A stretch of 64,000 nt of DNA from Heterobilharzia americana (Eukaryota > Platyhelminthes > Trematoda > Strigeidida > Schistosomatidae), in assembly GCA_944470555.2 (NCBI GenBank), contig OX104127.1, forward strand, positions 128,961,113-129,025,112, in the 5' to 3' direction. A model generated the notes under the pieces. The model was not told the DNA's origin, did not search any database, and saw only the letters and a list, made by a program, of their open reading frames with translations. Every line of letters starts with the position of its first letter. Within the stretch, counting starts at the first letter, position 1. Below, piece by piece: positions 46,641 to 58,282 of the stretch. The translations under genes were made by a program, and so were the position numbers.

Positions 46641-47145
46641 AATGGGAAACAATAACAACAACAACAAGCACCAATCACCATCAACGGAGACACCTGAGGG
46701 AAGTAGTCTCTTTCACCTACTTACCTACCTGGGCAGCATCGTTTCAACTGCAGGTGGGACAGGCACAGATGAGGATGTCAAAGCAGCCAGGATGGGAAAG
46801 ACAGTGATATAGGTCTGCCTTGATTAATCTGAAATCAGTGTGGAGATCTACTGCACTACACTTGGATCAGCATAGAGAACAATATCAGGATTTTCGACAC
46901 TAATGTCAGTCAAGTCAGTTCTTCTGTGTGGTGGTTGACAGACTTGGCCCCCCAGTTTAACCGAAGTGGGAAACGACGAGTTGGGCTTCCGAGTTTGATA
47001 TGAAGGAGATCGCGTGAGAAAGAAATTAAAGTCTATGGCCAGTTGTGGAGCCAGGTTCAAAAGGCTGCATAGAACAATATGAAGTGGCGACGTGTTCCTG
47101 AAGCCCTATGTTCCACTAGGAACCCAAGGGACAAACAATAATAAC

Positions 47146-50100
47146 TGATTTTATTTCTTCATTGAATCAGATACCTACACTTTCTTTTATGTGCTTTTTT
47201 CCCAAACTTTAGAGCAAAATGACTGGTTGTAAAAAGCTTCAGGGACTTTCGGCTGCTTATCATGATTTCGACAATCGTGTTTCAAACCGTTAAACATTTG
47301 TTTGTAAAAAGTACCATGCGATTTGATTGAATTGTTTCTGCTTACGAAGACCAATTTATGGATTTTAAGTACTAAGGGTGGGAATGTATCTCGAAATCAA
47401 GCTCAGTTACTACTAGAAAAAGTAGACGCTGACTTATTTTCCTTTCCTAGGTTCATTGAAATCATAATGTCACCTGTGTAATAAGGTAATCATTCTTTTA
47501 AGGTAAGCTCAATACAATACATTAAATAATAAAAAGATAAATGAAAGCAAAACACCAGTCAAAAGATATCTAAACTAATTACAAGTCGCTCATTAGAAAG
47601 ACGTTATTCATGGATCTTAATTACACATTAAGTTTAGTAGATTATTTGTAGAACAGAAAATGTTTTCTATCTAGTTAATATACTACTTGGTTAACAGGTT
47701 TCTGGGATTGATGATTATCAATCATAAGTTATCTTACATAATTTGAAAATCCCAGTCCTAATTTGCATGTGTCTGAAGTGTCATAGTTTGTTTTATTGAT
47801 TCACGCGCTGATTTTTCAGCATACATCGTAGCCTTTACTGCCGTGGCAAAATAAAATTAAAGAAGCATATTTCTTCAGTTTCTTGTAGTGATTCAAAAAA
47901 GCAAACAACCTTTAAGTTTCAGTGAAATCGAATAAATGCAAATAAGCACTAATTCATCATTTTAAACAAAACAGCTTTAAAAGCTTTAACTCCGTACTGA
48001 TTAAATCCTACTTAACCTGCAAATAATCAAAATACACCGAGCAAAATTTCAGTATCTGTTACCAAGAGTGGTTAATGTAATATGAATACCCTACAATGAA
48101 ACTTTCAGGTGAAAACTGTTTTATACATATGACTTTCAATTCACTCAAACAGCCATCATCGGAAAACATTACAACCTTTATATCCCCAGTATAAAACTTC
48201 CTAAAAAACCTTGAGATTTCGAATATTTTAGTAAGTGAAAACGAAACAATCACAGCATCCAAGCTTTTGCAGCATAGTCAATCACTAAATTCTCAAACAT
48301 GGATTAACACGAAAATCGGGGAATTAATTTTGACATAAAGTTTGCTTCTATAAAACAGAGTTTGGCGGACAATATTTTGCCTGTAATATATCTACAAAAT
48401 TTTATTCACGTGCTCTGGATGCTTATCGTCTCTGAAGATTCCTGTCACGGATCCCTAGTTTTTTTTGATGACGAAAGTGACATTTTTCAGACAAACAGGT
48501 CACATGTTTTTAATTTCAGGGGATAAAACGCTTAATCTTCCATTATTTTCTAACTCTCTATTTTCCAGTTTCAGAAGAAGTGATACTAAATTGAAAACGG
48601 GGAACGCAGTGTATTGTTTTACTGCCTTACATAATATTTTCAAGGTTAACCTAAAAAGTCATTCTTTTTGCGCAATCTAACCTGATGATTTCTGAATGTT
48701 TTATTCCGGGTATTTAAAAAACTCAGATTGTTAGTATAATTAATATGGTAGACTGTTACAGAGATACTTACAGGTTTTAGGATTCATAAATATTATTTAT
48801 GCACTAAAATATTGTCGTCAAGTAGAATTTGTTAATTAATACCAAGTCAGCTGCATATCCAAAGGCCTGAAACGCTTACTGGTGAATACAGCAAATTATA
48901 TATGTCCCAAATTGATTGTTGGATTCGACGTTATACCTTCTAACTTACGAGATGAAAATGAATTAAACTATATCACATAAAAATGTATATATTCTAACTA
49001 GACATTATTTTTACTCTGACCCTAAGTGGTGTCATTCGTTATGTTGCAAACAAATCAGTCAGTTTAGTGATCTGGCAAATCTTAGTCAGTCTGTTACCTC
49101 ATGATCAACGTAATACATTGGAATAAAACAACAGTTACAAATTTCTAATTCTGGAAAATAATTATAGTTGATAATTAAAACTATTACATAAGCGGGTTTT
49201 AATGTAAACTACGCGAGTTTAAAAAACCATATTTCGACGTTTAGTAAAGACCTGAATAATCTGCCAAAGAAACTGTGACATACATAACAAAATGTCTGGA
49301 AAAAACTTGTTTTGATTTTTCAAACGCTCTATGATTATAATAAAACCCCTTTATATAATGAATAAATCGGACTCGGCGCTCAGATTCTTTGAGAATACAT
49401 ATAACAAGTATAAACTGGTCATTTAATGGTAATTAAAAAAATGTCTAGTAAACACCATTTAATTACTGACATATAAATTAAAATAAACTGAAATGTATTT
49501 TTGTGAGTGCTATGAACATAGAATGAAAACTCTTGTGATGGCCAGAAATCAACGAAGAAATGTTCTCATTTTACGCATTGGAGAACTTTCATGGCATTTC
49601 CTAGTTACGAGTTACTAAGAATTTACCGATGAACTATCGTAGATTGCAAAACGTTGGGGAGGAATTTGTTTTCAAGATCTATTTTGATAGGCGGTACAAA
49701 ATTATACCTTATGTTTCACAATGTGATAGGAATTTAAACTACTTGGTGAACAATATTATAGCGTATAACTTTGAAATCGATCAATTAGCATGTACAAAAT
49801 GTTCTGCTGTTTACGTTAATCTAATCTTTTAAATGCTAAATTTTTCTTTACTTTCATCCACCAGTCTTCTTTATCGATGAACAAATTATACAATTATGTT
49901 ATTAATATTGCTATCTCTTCAACTAAATAACACTGGAATCTTCATTCTCTTTATTTCAAAATATTTAACAATTGGATCACTGAATAAATGGCATTTTTCA
50001 AAGCTGAACATACAAAGTCAGTAGTTATATATGTTTTCCTAGGCCTTAGAGTCTAGGCAATTGAAATATTTTATTCCTTCTCTTCTTTCAAAATAAAAAC

Positions 50101-51985
50101 CCTCAGTTTTCATCAAGCGTAGAACAGATACTTATATATCCAAACAAACGGATTTATAGTAGCTTCACAGGAAACAAATGATTTCAATCATCTCCATTCT
50201 GTAACAAAAAGTTTTATTATGTACATATAATAGAGCCAAATAAATGTCAGTCATATTAAAACTAGACACAACATATTCTATTTGTGTACAGTTATACTAG
50301 TAGTTTTCTCTTTTGTTTGGGACCCAACTACTACTTTCAGGTATTAGATGGAAGGGTCGAAATAAGCTGTATCTAATTTTAATGCATCTGTATTTTATCA
50401 CCGCCCTACTAACCTACTTAAGCCATCAATCATCTTTTTTTGATAATGCTAACAACGAATTATGACAATATTGTTCTCTACACTATCATACATATAAGAC
50501 TATCTTTATGTACATCTTCACAAGAGGCGAATGAAACTGGACGAACATATCTTAGAACTTTGTTTTCGTTGTTGTGACATTGCATGAAGTTTAGTCTCAA
50601 ATGATGCAGAAAAGTTTAAGTTTCCAAGTTATTAATTATTTCTATGATAAGAAAGGTACCAGTTTAAAATCAAAGATTACATTTTCAAAAGTTTTATACT
50701 GTTCTGTTGATGCCCTCACTGGTTGTCTTCCTGTAGAAAAAGAATAAGTTCATATCTAATGCCTGCAAACTTTACCCTTACTAAAATATTCGAACTCAAA
50801 ATAACGTTAATAATTTTTAAAAAATGGTTTTGATCTCGATTTTTGTCAAAAAAGTCACTCTGTTTCAGTGACATTGGTGAAACAGTTTTTGATCCAACGG
50901 AATATCTATGTCCTTATTCATTGATATTCATTATGGCTTCATTGCTATTTATTGTACGGGCCACTATGATACTTAGTTTTCAATAAGTCTTTTTCCTTAA
51001 AGAACATGGTATACATGTAGTCAAACCGAGTTGATCATTTGTTTACATTGATTGGCAAATAAATTTATTACATGCTGTACTGATAAACTAGTAGAAGGAG
51101 AGAGAATAATGGTATTTGCATATATACAGCTTATTTAATGACTTTCTAAAGTTTTACTTCGAACATCACCCTTCAAATAAATTAAGATATCTAAGTCCCT
51201 GATGAAATTACAGAAAAATGAAATATAACATACCTATTCAATAGAAATAAAGAGTTTCTCTATGTAGGCGTCATAAGAGTAAACTACGTTTATTTTGCTA
51301 CAACTCTGAGATTGTCACTGCTTACATGAATTGTATGTCAGAATTTAATTTATCTGCAAGCATTTCATACAATACCTAGTATATAGTCACATCACGTCTA
51401 TTGATCTGATATGACAGTAAACGGCCTTCCATTTTCTGGTTGTTCCTCTCAAAAAAAATCTACCAAACATTCTAATGCTGATGCAACGTTATGGTTACGT
51501 AAAAGACTAAAGGAAATCCCGTCTACAGCGTTGTGTATTGGTCGCATTTATGACTTGGCGAAGTGATGTAAAAGCGAAAACTACTAATGAATAAATTTCA
51601 ACAGTTGGCACAATAGAAACAGGCAAGTTATTTCCATGGGAAACAATAAATGTCTGTCAATATGAAACGATTGTGAAACAGGTAAATTGATTACAACAGT
51701 CTTGTTTTAAATTATCCGTGTACACTAGTTAAAAATAATTCTAGGGTATGAGCGCTCTTCATATTTGTCTGTATGCATCTGTACACCCGCTATCAGCTTC
51801 AGTCTGATATAGTGTATTTAATTTCATATCCAATGTCCTTTAGTAGTCCATTAGCTTTTAAATTCACCTACTCAAATACATCAAAGAAGTTTTAACAGAA
51901 TTAGTTCACTGTTTCATCTGTAGTAGGTGTTTTATTTGTTAATTAGTATACAAATACCGTGATCACATATACACTAATATATGGA
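47146..51985. other. No gene seen (nearly 5 kb)
   Basis: AT-rich, closed in all frames apart from short chance frames (for example 48059-48262 and 49629-49832) with no splice borders or motifs. I recognised no element here. It is the longest featureless stretch together with 58.5-61.2 kb. Confidence 0.45.
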
Positions 51986-51989
51986 CTTT

Positions 51990-52170
51990 GGTTGATCGTG
52001 GCTAGCAAAAAAATCCAGAACGCGCGTTTCGTCCTATTTGGGACTCGTCAGCTGGATATACCTGCACCCCAGTGATGTTGTTCCCACTGCGACTCAAACC
52101 TCGTACTCATCGCTTCAGACGCCAAGGCGTTATCTTTATACCACGGAGGAGTGATAGCTACTTCTTGTAC
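51990..52170 (-). repeat. Smα-like tRNA/hammerhead repeat
   Basis: Reverse reading: a tRNA-like head (ccgtggtataaagataacgc), a B-box-like cgaggtttgagtcgc, the linker gtgggaacaacatcac, the hammerhead at 52013-52057 and the tail gctagccacgatc. It is followed at 52216-52260 by a segment shared with the repeat unit at 53.3-53.7 kb, so it is probably one monomer of a former tandem array. Confidence 0.88.
52013..52057 (-). ncRNA. Smα hammerhead ribozyme with GUU cleavage triplet
   Basis: Minus strand: stem I AUCCAG (52057-52052) pairs perfectly with CUGGAU (52018-52013). CUGACGA is at 52051-52045, stem II GUCC/GGAC and GAAA at 52030-52027. Stem III has A-U and C-G pairs and a GCGC loop. The base before the cleavage point (52019) is U instead of C, giving GUU. 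NUH triplets can be cut, but GUU is slower than GUC, so reduced activity is expected. Confidence 0.82.
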
Positions 52171-53429
52171 AACGTGTAATAGTTATTACTATTTATTAAT
52201 ATACTTGTCTGTCTCAGTTGTTTTGTTGGATCGAATTGTTTGACCTCTATTGGCATATGGAAAATAGCAACTATGTCAATAAATAGTAATATATAAACTG
52301 TTAGGTAGCCTCCTGCTACGTATTACTTTCTGATACTTTTAAAGCTGACATTTCCAAACATAGTAATTTTACCAAGTCCCCAAAAGTATTTTTCCGATCA
52401 AGTTTAGAACAATGAACCGGACCACCTCAATTTTTCTATGAAATTCTGAGACAATAAAGGGGACTTTAGGCTCATGAAGAAAGTAATAATTGAAAACACA
52501 GATGGAGTAAATACATATTTCCGGAAATTTCTTACTCGATTTCACAAGTATGGGGAGGCTATTCGACATAAACAAATGCTACCACTGCGTTTGGTGCAAT
52601 CAAAATATATAAATCAAAGGACAACAACAAAGGCAATTATACCAATGACAGTCATGCAAAAGCTTAACTTGTGGATCAATAAACCGGATGCAAAAATACG
52701 CTGATTATTGAAACAATATTAAAACCGCACATTTAACGTAGTTTACACAAACTGCATTTGCATTCTATGCGAGAAAAAAGTTGTCCTTCAGCCTTTGTTG
52801 CTTTTTTCCTTGTCCAATGTGTTGACTTCTTGTGTCTCTCCTTTGTTCCTGTGAAAACTATACCAACTGAATCCCAAGTTTAGTTATGATTCTTGATGAC
52901 GTCCAACTGTATACTAACTGTACATTCTTAAAACTTGCGTAACACAATCTAAGCAGTGAGTCATTACGCGAATATGAGAAGCCTACGCATATGCGTAAGA
53001 AATTACTGTTCCTCAAGAACTAGATTTAAAAATTAAGCAACTCAGCGCAAAATATTAAGTTAAAATGGAATGCAGTGATTGTGGCTGTAATAAAAAAAAT
53101 AAACAAGGATTGAAATATAATTATTCGTTCGGTGTGACCTAGAAAGAAAATTACTGAAACTGTATTTTAGTTGAAAGTCACTGTAAAGCTAGCGAAAGAA
53201 AGCCTACCTCATGTCAGTTTGCAGTTGACTATCTGCTGAAGAATTATGTACAATGCTCGAAAAATATATGTAGAAGAGAATAGGATTAAATCACTAGATG
53301 TATGATATTTGGTGTTATTGCTTGGATTATGCCGTCGTTGACTGGACCGAATTGATTGGTCTCTATTGTCATATGGGGTCCTGTGCGGATACCTCGATAT
53401 ACCTGTGTTCTAGTTATAGTAAAGATGGA

Positions 53430-53605
53430 TAGTGGCTAGCAGTAGAATCCAGGATGCGCTTTTCGCCCTATTTGGGACTCACTCGTCAGCTGGATATACC
53501 TGTCTCCTGGTGAGTGATGTTGTTTCCACCGGGATTCGGACTCGAAAGCGATCGCTCCAAACGCCAGAGCGTTATCCACCACACCACCGAGCCACGATAG
53601 CCACT
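53430..53605 (-). repeat. Smα-like tRNA/hammerhead repeat, minus
   Basis: Reverse reading: the A-box region tggctcggtggtgtggtgga, then a B box at cgagtccgaatcccggtgg, then gaaacaacatcactcacc, the hammerhead (53447-53495) and a tail. The head is the best preserved of all Smα copies here. Any internal pol III promoter would transcribe towards lower coordinates. Confidence 0.9.
53447..53495 (-). ncRNA. Smα hammerhead with a 4-nt insertion in the core
   Basis: Stem I AUCCAG (53495-53490)/CUGGAU (53452-53447) is perfect. CUGACGA (53489-53483), GAAA (53464-53461) and the triplet AUC ending at 53453 are present. Four extra bases (GUGA) sit between CUGACGA and stem II, and the second stem III pair is A-A. 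The insertion probably disrupts the catalytic fold. Confidence 0.78.
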
Positions 53606-53734
53606 TATTTATGCGACGGGTATAGTTTCAGTATTATTGCTTGTATTATACCGTCGTTGATAGGACCGAATCGATCAGTCTCAATTGGCATATAGGCTTC
53701 TGTGTGGATGCCTCGATATACATGTGTTCTAATT

Positions 53735-53830
53735 CACTCACTGGGGGGCAGGTACATCTAGCTGACGAGTCTCAAATAGGACGAAATGCGCATCCTAAAT
53801 TCCACTGCTAGCCACTATCCATCTTCACTC
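53735..53830 (+). repeat. Smα-like repeat, truncated head, plus
   Basis: It begins in the linker (tcactcactggggggcaggt) and contains the full hammerhead and the tail (ttccactgctagccactatc). The tRNA-like head is absent. It stands head-to-head with the minus copy at 53430-53605, across a repeat-unit segment. Confidence 0.85.
53756..53800 (+). ncRNA. Smα hammerhead ribozyme, core intact
   Basis: CUGACGA is at 53762-53768. Stem II G53769-C53782, U-A, C-G and U-G closes it. GAAA is at 53783-53786. Stem III has A-U and U-A pairs with a GCGC loop, and the triplet AUC ends at 53794. Stem I AUCUAG (53756-53761) against CUAAAU (53795-53800) has one C-A mismatch in six pairs. Confidence 0.82.
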
Positions 53831-56119
53831 TAATATGTGATATTTGTTTGGAGAATGGTATGAGAAAACAGTTACCTTAGTGTTTATTTTCAACCGATTC
53901 AGATAGGTATATCAGCAACTTAATAGTGTTTTTCATACTACTATGGGACTATGAGTTGCTCAAAGTCGAGGTTTGGGCATATCTTAAATCCTCTTGTGTG
54001 ACTAGAAACAAAACAACGATTTTGACTTATCATCAACGAAGCTTATGATTTAGTTCCAGCACCACTTCAAATAGTTAAGATAAAGACCTAATCTATATGC
54101 TTAAACCAATAAAATGTAAGATTATCAAGCGTAACTTAAAAACTACGTTAAAGTCTATTTCAAGAATGAAAGTCAAAAGATCCAGCAAATGAAAGATTTT
54201 GCTTTATGGACAGCCATTCATTTTCGAACCGAACAACAACGGAGAGGTGCATTGTTTGAAATCTAATAAAAACTGCTATCTTCTTTGATAATAGTTGCTT
54301 AGTTTCAATATATAAATTAAATTAACATAAATATAAAGGATTCAACAATTCTTTCTTGTTTTAGCTCTGTTCCAGCCGCTACTTTTGTGGTTAACTTGGG
54401 AGACAAACCAATGCGAAATGCAATACATAGATATTTTTCCACACCTTTATATTAAGTAGTGGTTAGCATTGAAACATGAGACATACAATCCCTCCTATCT
54501 CAAATTTGTAAGATAAATGCATCTGCAGCTCAGTAACAGAAGAGTTAAATACCAGATGTTAAAACTCTTTATATCTACACTTTGTACCACACGTAAAGAC
54601 AAGAGGTTGACTGACTCCACAAAACTTTGAGGCATTCCAAATTGAGTGGTTAGATTAAATCTATAGGGAACTATAAAATGTTGTCACATAAATCTTAGCT
54701 GCCATGGAATGATTCAGCGTATAAGTGAAGTTTATTGTTAAGTCCAAAAAGCTTGAGTTTGTTATGAATGTAGTTCAAGTCATTAAATGACAAAAAGCAC
54801 AAAAAATGAGTATAATTTGAAAATAAAACTAAAACAACTAATACAATTTACATGGAAACAATTAGAATTCTTTTGACTAAAATTTCCGAAGTCGAAATGC
54901 TGGCATTTTGAATAAGAAAATCTTTCTCTTATTTTGGTTTTGTGACTTCATCTTTCAAAGTTCGATTCATAATAGTTGATGTAAACGTTGATTTAAATTG
55001 TTAGACTGTTCAATATCAACTCACTGAAACTATCAATTTTATGAGGAACGCGTGTGTTTTGCTGTATAATTGAAATTCAGTCATGCTTAGGAAATGATCT
55101 TATGAAATTTCTTACTGACAAGTTGTAGCTTACTTCAGGAATCAATATTTCAACTCATTGGTCTATGAAATGGACGTCTTCTATCTTCACATTTTGATTT
55201 GTGCTTCTACGCGTCTCAAATAATCCTTTTCGATGGTCGACTAGTTTGTCTGAACTACCAGAGGAAATTGACTAACTTTTCCTTCATCTATTGAAGTGCG
55301 TTAAAGTGATACGGATAGTTAATCTTCATCTCATCAAGAACATTCACACTTGCAGATTGTGTTTATGGAGTATATTCAAGTAATTCGACTTACTCCAAAT
55401 GCATATTTCCATCCAAGTTTACTTGTTTGTCTCAATAACTTCAAAAAATTTCTAATATTTATCCATCGTATTTTGCCTCACTGGCATACTGGTATGAGTG
55501 GAACGCACCTTTAGAATTGGTTTTATCTTACTTCCATAATCTCATTACGTTTCTCTTATAAGTTGAGACAGTGAACTATAAACATAAGACAGAAAGGCAG
55601 GTTTTTAGTCTAGCAAGACGTACATAATTGGAAGTTTTTTGACCAATACCGCCGTTTTGCTTTTCGTATAAAACTTAGCTACTGTGTACTAAGTATAGCA
55701 AACATTTTTCCAGAGATTAAATTTTTGAAATGACCTGCAGATTTCAGGTCTGTTGTCTTGTGGAAGATGTCAACTTTCATCATTGCTGCTAATAGAACAT
55801 TTAGCTTTAAGTTTAAATTCCAATCTCTGAGTACGCATAAAGTTAAGAACTAGAAAATTAGCGCAGTTAGACTTCGAGAACGAAATATGGCAAATTAAAA
55901 ACTGAGAGCTCCTACTAAATAAATGATGATCTTGTTTTATTTCTTTTAGGCAATAAAACAAAGATGTAACAGCAAGGAAAATTTTCTTTCCGCTCATTTC
56001 ACTTGTTAAAGCCTTACAATCTTGTCTGAAATCATTGGAAACAAATAGCTGTTTACTGTTAATCAGTTGGGATGGTAATTATTACAATCCTAGGGAGTAA
56101 AATAGAAGGTTTCCAAAGA
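53831..56119. other. No gene seen
   Basis: AT-rich. The minus frame 55997-55770 begins MSGKKIFLAVTSLFYCL, which resembles a short signal peptide, but lies just downstream of a PLE fragment and has no splice support. Confidence 0.35.
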
Positions 56120-56640
56120 CAGAAAAAAAATCGCCGAGTTGGCCGTAGAAAAAGTCAACATTGCACGTAATGTTTTTAAACGTACGCAGAAAACGTTTCA
56201 GGTTATAAATCACCAGTGATTCGGCGATGCATAGATGGTACAGTCGAAGGCCTTTTGGATTCTCAGGAGACGCTTTGTAAATTGCTTCGAAGAAACTACT
56301 AAGAAAAGCCACGTGTCTCAAGATGAAAAGCTGTTCAAGAGTAGAACAACTGACATTTTTCTCCCTTCTCTGGATATCCAATATGGACATGTTTCAAAAT
56401 ATCTTAACTGACTCGACGTTGTGTATAGTCAATGTATGTTGCTTCACAGGAACAAATAAACTGATAGATACATACTGAGTTGGCCAAAAGTGGTATCCTG
56501 CGATTAACGTTAATGATGGAATTACTATCTGTTAGAAAATACAATTCTCAGAGTGCATACGTGAAATGTCTACCCAAAGATTCTGAAAAACATTTTTTGA
56601 GGATTTTAGACGCAATTTCATCTATGATTTGTAGGTTAGT
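56120..56640 (-). mobile_element. Penelope-like element: endonuclease and C-terminus
   Basis: Minus strand, with frame changes: CIYQFICSCEATYIDYTQRR near 56475-56410 (family pattern YxFxCSCxAxYIGRT, glycine replaced by D), then FETCPYWISREGRKMS, then STLEQLFILRHVAF, FFEAIYKASPENPKGLRLYH and CIAESLVIYNLKRFL (about 56340-56170). The order matches the copies at 39.0 and 41.2 kb. Sequence above 56500 probably covers the RT-endonuclease linker but is hard to read. Confidence 0.82.
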
Positions 56641-57184
56641 GTAAAGAGTTTTTTTTGAAACAGTCGGTAACTTTTAATATTTCTGGCATTTTTCATGCAT
56701 TAGTCCAAGAGTGATACAGTAACATTTCATCCAAAAAACCAGTAACAGTTAACATCAAAAACTGAATCAGTAGCGCATTATACATAACATGGAAATCGAC
56801 ACATAAAATAAGAGACAGAATTTTCTACTAAGAATCCATACCCTTTTATAAATGCAGTGAATATTAGCAAAGAGAATTCACTTCCTAAAAGAATTCATAA
56901 AGGAGACCGATCTCGTAGTTGATGAATTCAGTACCCCATGAAGTGACACCAACAACCACATCTGAAGTAAATATGATGACAATGTGACTATTTCAAGCAG
57001 AAATGAACTTGAAATTTAAGTAAGAAAAAACAACACAATATCAATGCATGTTACTCGCTACTTTCCTTACAAATTCTGAAGGAGATAAAAGGAAACAGTC
57101 ACGAAAGCTTTGATTTGATTTTCAAAGAGCGAATATATGTATATCAATTTTTTGTTGTCCCGTGACCAATAAATGTTAATAACC

Positions 57185-57440
57185 AAGTCCTACAGGAAGT
57201 CAAATGCGGCCGGAATAGCCCATTGGTAACGTCGCTGGCTACAACACTGGGTGACGCAGGTTCGAATTTCAGGTGGGACACCAGTCTCATCGGGGTTGCA
57301 GATACAGCTTGCTAACGCGTTCCAACAAGCATAAAACCTAGGTCCAGGGCTTCCTCCTGATTCGCACCAACCAACTAGCATCTATCGATGTGCCCTGCTA
57401 TGCTGAGCCTCCTAGCTGTCCCGCAACTAACCAGTGTAAA
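57185..57440 (+). repeat. tRNA-like SINE, family C, best copy
   Basis: It starts agtcctacaggaagt. A box: atagcccattggtaacgtc. B box: caggttcgaatttcagg, at correct spacing. The body has ggggttgcagatacagctt, gcgttccaacaagcat and ccagggcttcctcc. No hammerhead is present, unlike Smα and family B. The other members are at 25.2 (minus), 28.0 and 58.0 kb. Confidence 0.75.
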
Positions 57441-57963
57441 TATATGTTTATCATATGTCTTTATCATGTTCGCAACAGAATGATACGAATAACTTTTGTT
57501 TCCAATAAAAACAGATTTGTATGGTTGAGTCGTGTAGCTGAGATTGGAGCAACCGATTAATTGTGACCTTTAAGCATTTAAGCTCCTTACAGTCCATCCT
57601 TGTGATGTGCAAGTACGCTTGACATTTTGATTCATTTTATTGTCTAATTATGATACCAGTTACCTTTTCATGGCTGTGAATTCTCTTCCAAAAACTAGTC
57701 CTGTTTACATTAGGCAACATGAATGATATACATTTGAACGCAGTTATTATTACTTTCAAGCGACTCTCTGCCCTTAGATATTGTTCCGTTTACGCTTGCA
57801 ATTTCCAGCTAAATAAATTTAGTTAATGAACAGTTATTTTTGTTTAAAAATGAATTATGGACAAAAAGTGGTTGCAAAAGCATAGCCGAAGAATTCTATA
57901 AGTACTTAGGACTAGACAACTTAGAATTGTCCATTCTCCGAAAACTGATCAATGTGTCTAATG

Positions 57964-58120
57964 AAGTCCTACAGAAGGTGGGTCTCTGTCAGGATAGCTC
58001 AGTGATAACGTCTTAACTAAAACACTGGATGACGTGGGTTTGCATCACTCATAAAACACAAGCACCCTTTAGGCTGCGGATACACCCTCCTGATGAATAC
58101 CAACAATCTTTGAATTAAAA
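57964..58120 (+). repeat. tRNA-like SINE, family C
   Basis: It shares agtcctacag at its start, an A box (gatagctcagtgataacg), a diverged B box (gtgggtttgcatc) and aggctgcggatacacc from the body. It is truncated or decayed after about 150 bp. It lies 780 bp from the family's best copy, in the same orientation. Confidence 0.65.
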
Positions 58121-58282
58121 TCCGACAAGACTTCTCACCGATTGTCTTAAACTGACTAAAATCAATCACAGACGAAGTCACCAACAACTTCAATGAGGAA
58201 AAATTGGATTTTGTAAGACTCCAAACTTACCTAATCTCTTTGGGTCATCATGATGCACTGATTCTCGCAGATAACAACTAAC

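Larger units (their letters stand above)
43965..47145 (+). mobile_element. RTE-clade (SR2-like) retrotransposon, near full length, inactive
   Basis: About 3.2 kb from a 5' leader (agccggtccaaagcccag) through an AP-type endonuclease and a reverse transcriptase to the shared 3' tip and (TAA)n tail at 47130-47145. RTE elements encode one protein that nicks DNA and copies its RNA into the nick. Frames break repeatedly, several stops are present, and a small deletion removes part of the C-terminal region near 46935. It is the reference copy for the truncated tails elsewhere in the window. The start at 43965 is my best estimate; no target duplication was verified. Confidence 0.93.
53313..53733 (+). 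repeat. Tandem Smα satellite units, about 318-bp period
   Basis: The segment 53313-53415 repeats in the same orientation at 53631-53733. Both have (a/g)ttattgctt, ccgtcgttga, ggaccgaat, cat(a/t)(t/g)(g/a)gg and cctcgatatac(c/a)tgtgttcta blocks. The minus-strand Smα body at 53430-53605 lies between them. A partial third copy is at 52216-52260. A period near 320 bp fits the known size class of the schistosome Smα satellite unit. Confidence 0.75.

Noticed and set aside
55770..55997. Signal-peptide-like minus-strand frame (MSGKKIFLAVTSLFYCL)
   Set aside because: No donor at the end of the hydrophobic part, and it sits directly after a decayed PLE. A short hydrophobic run is expected by chance here.
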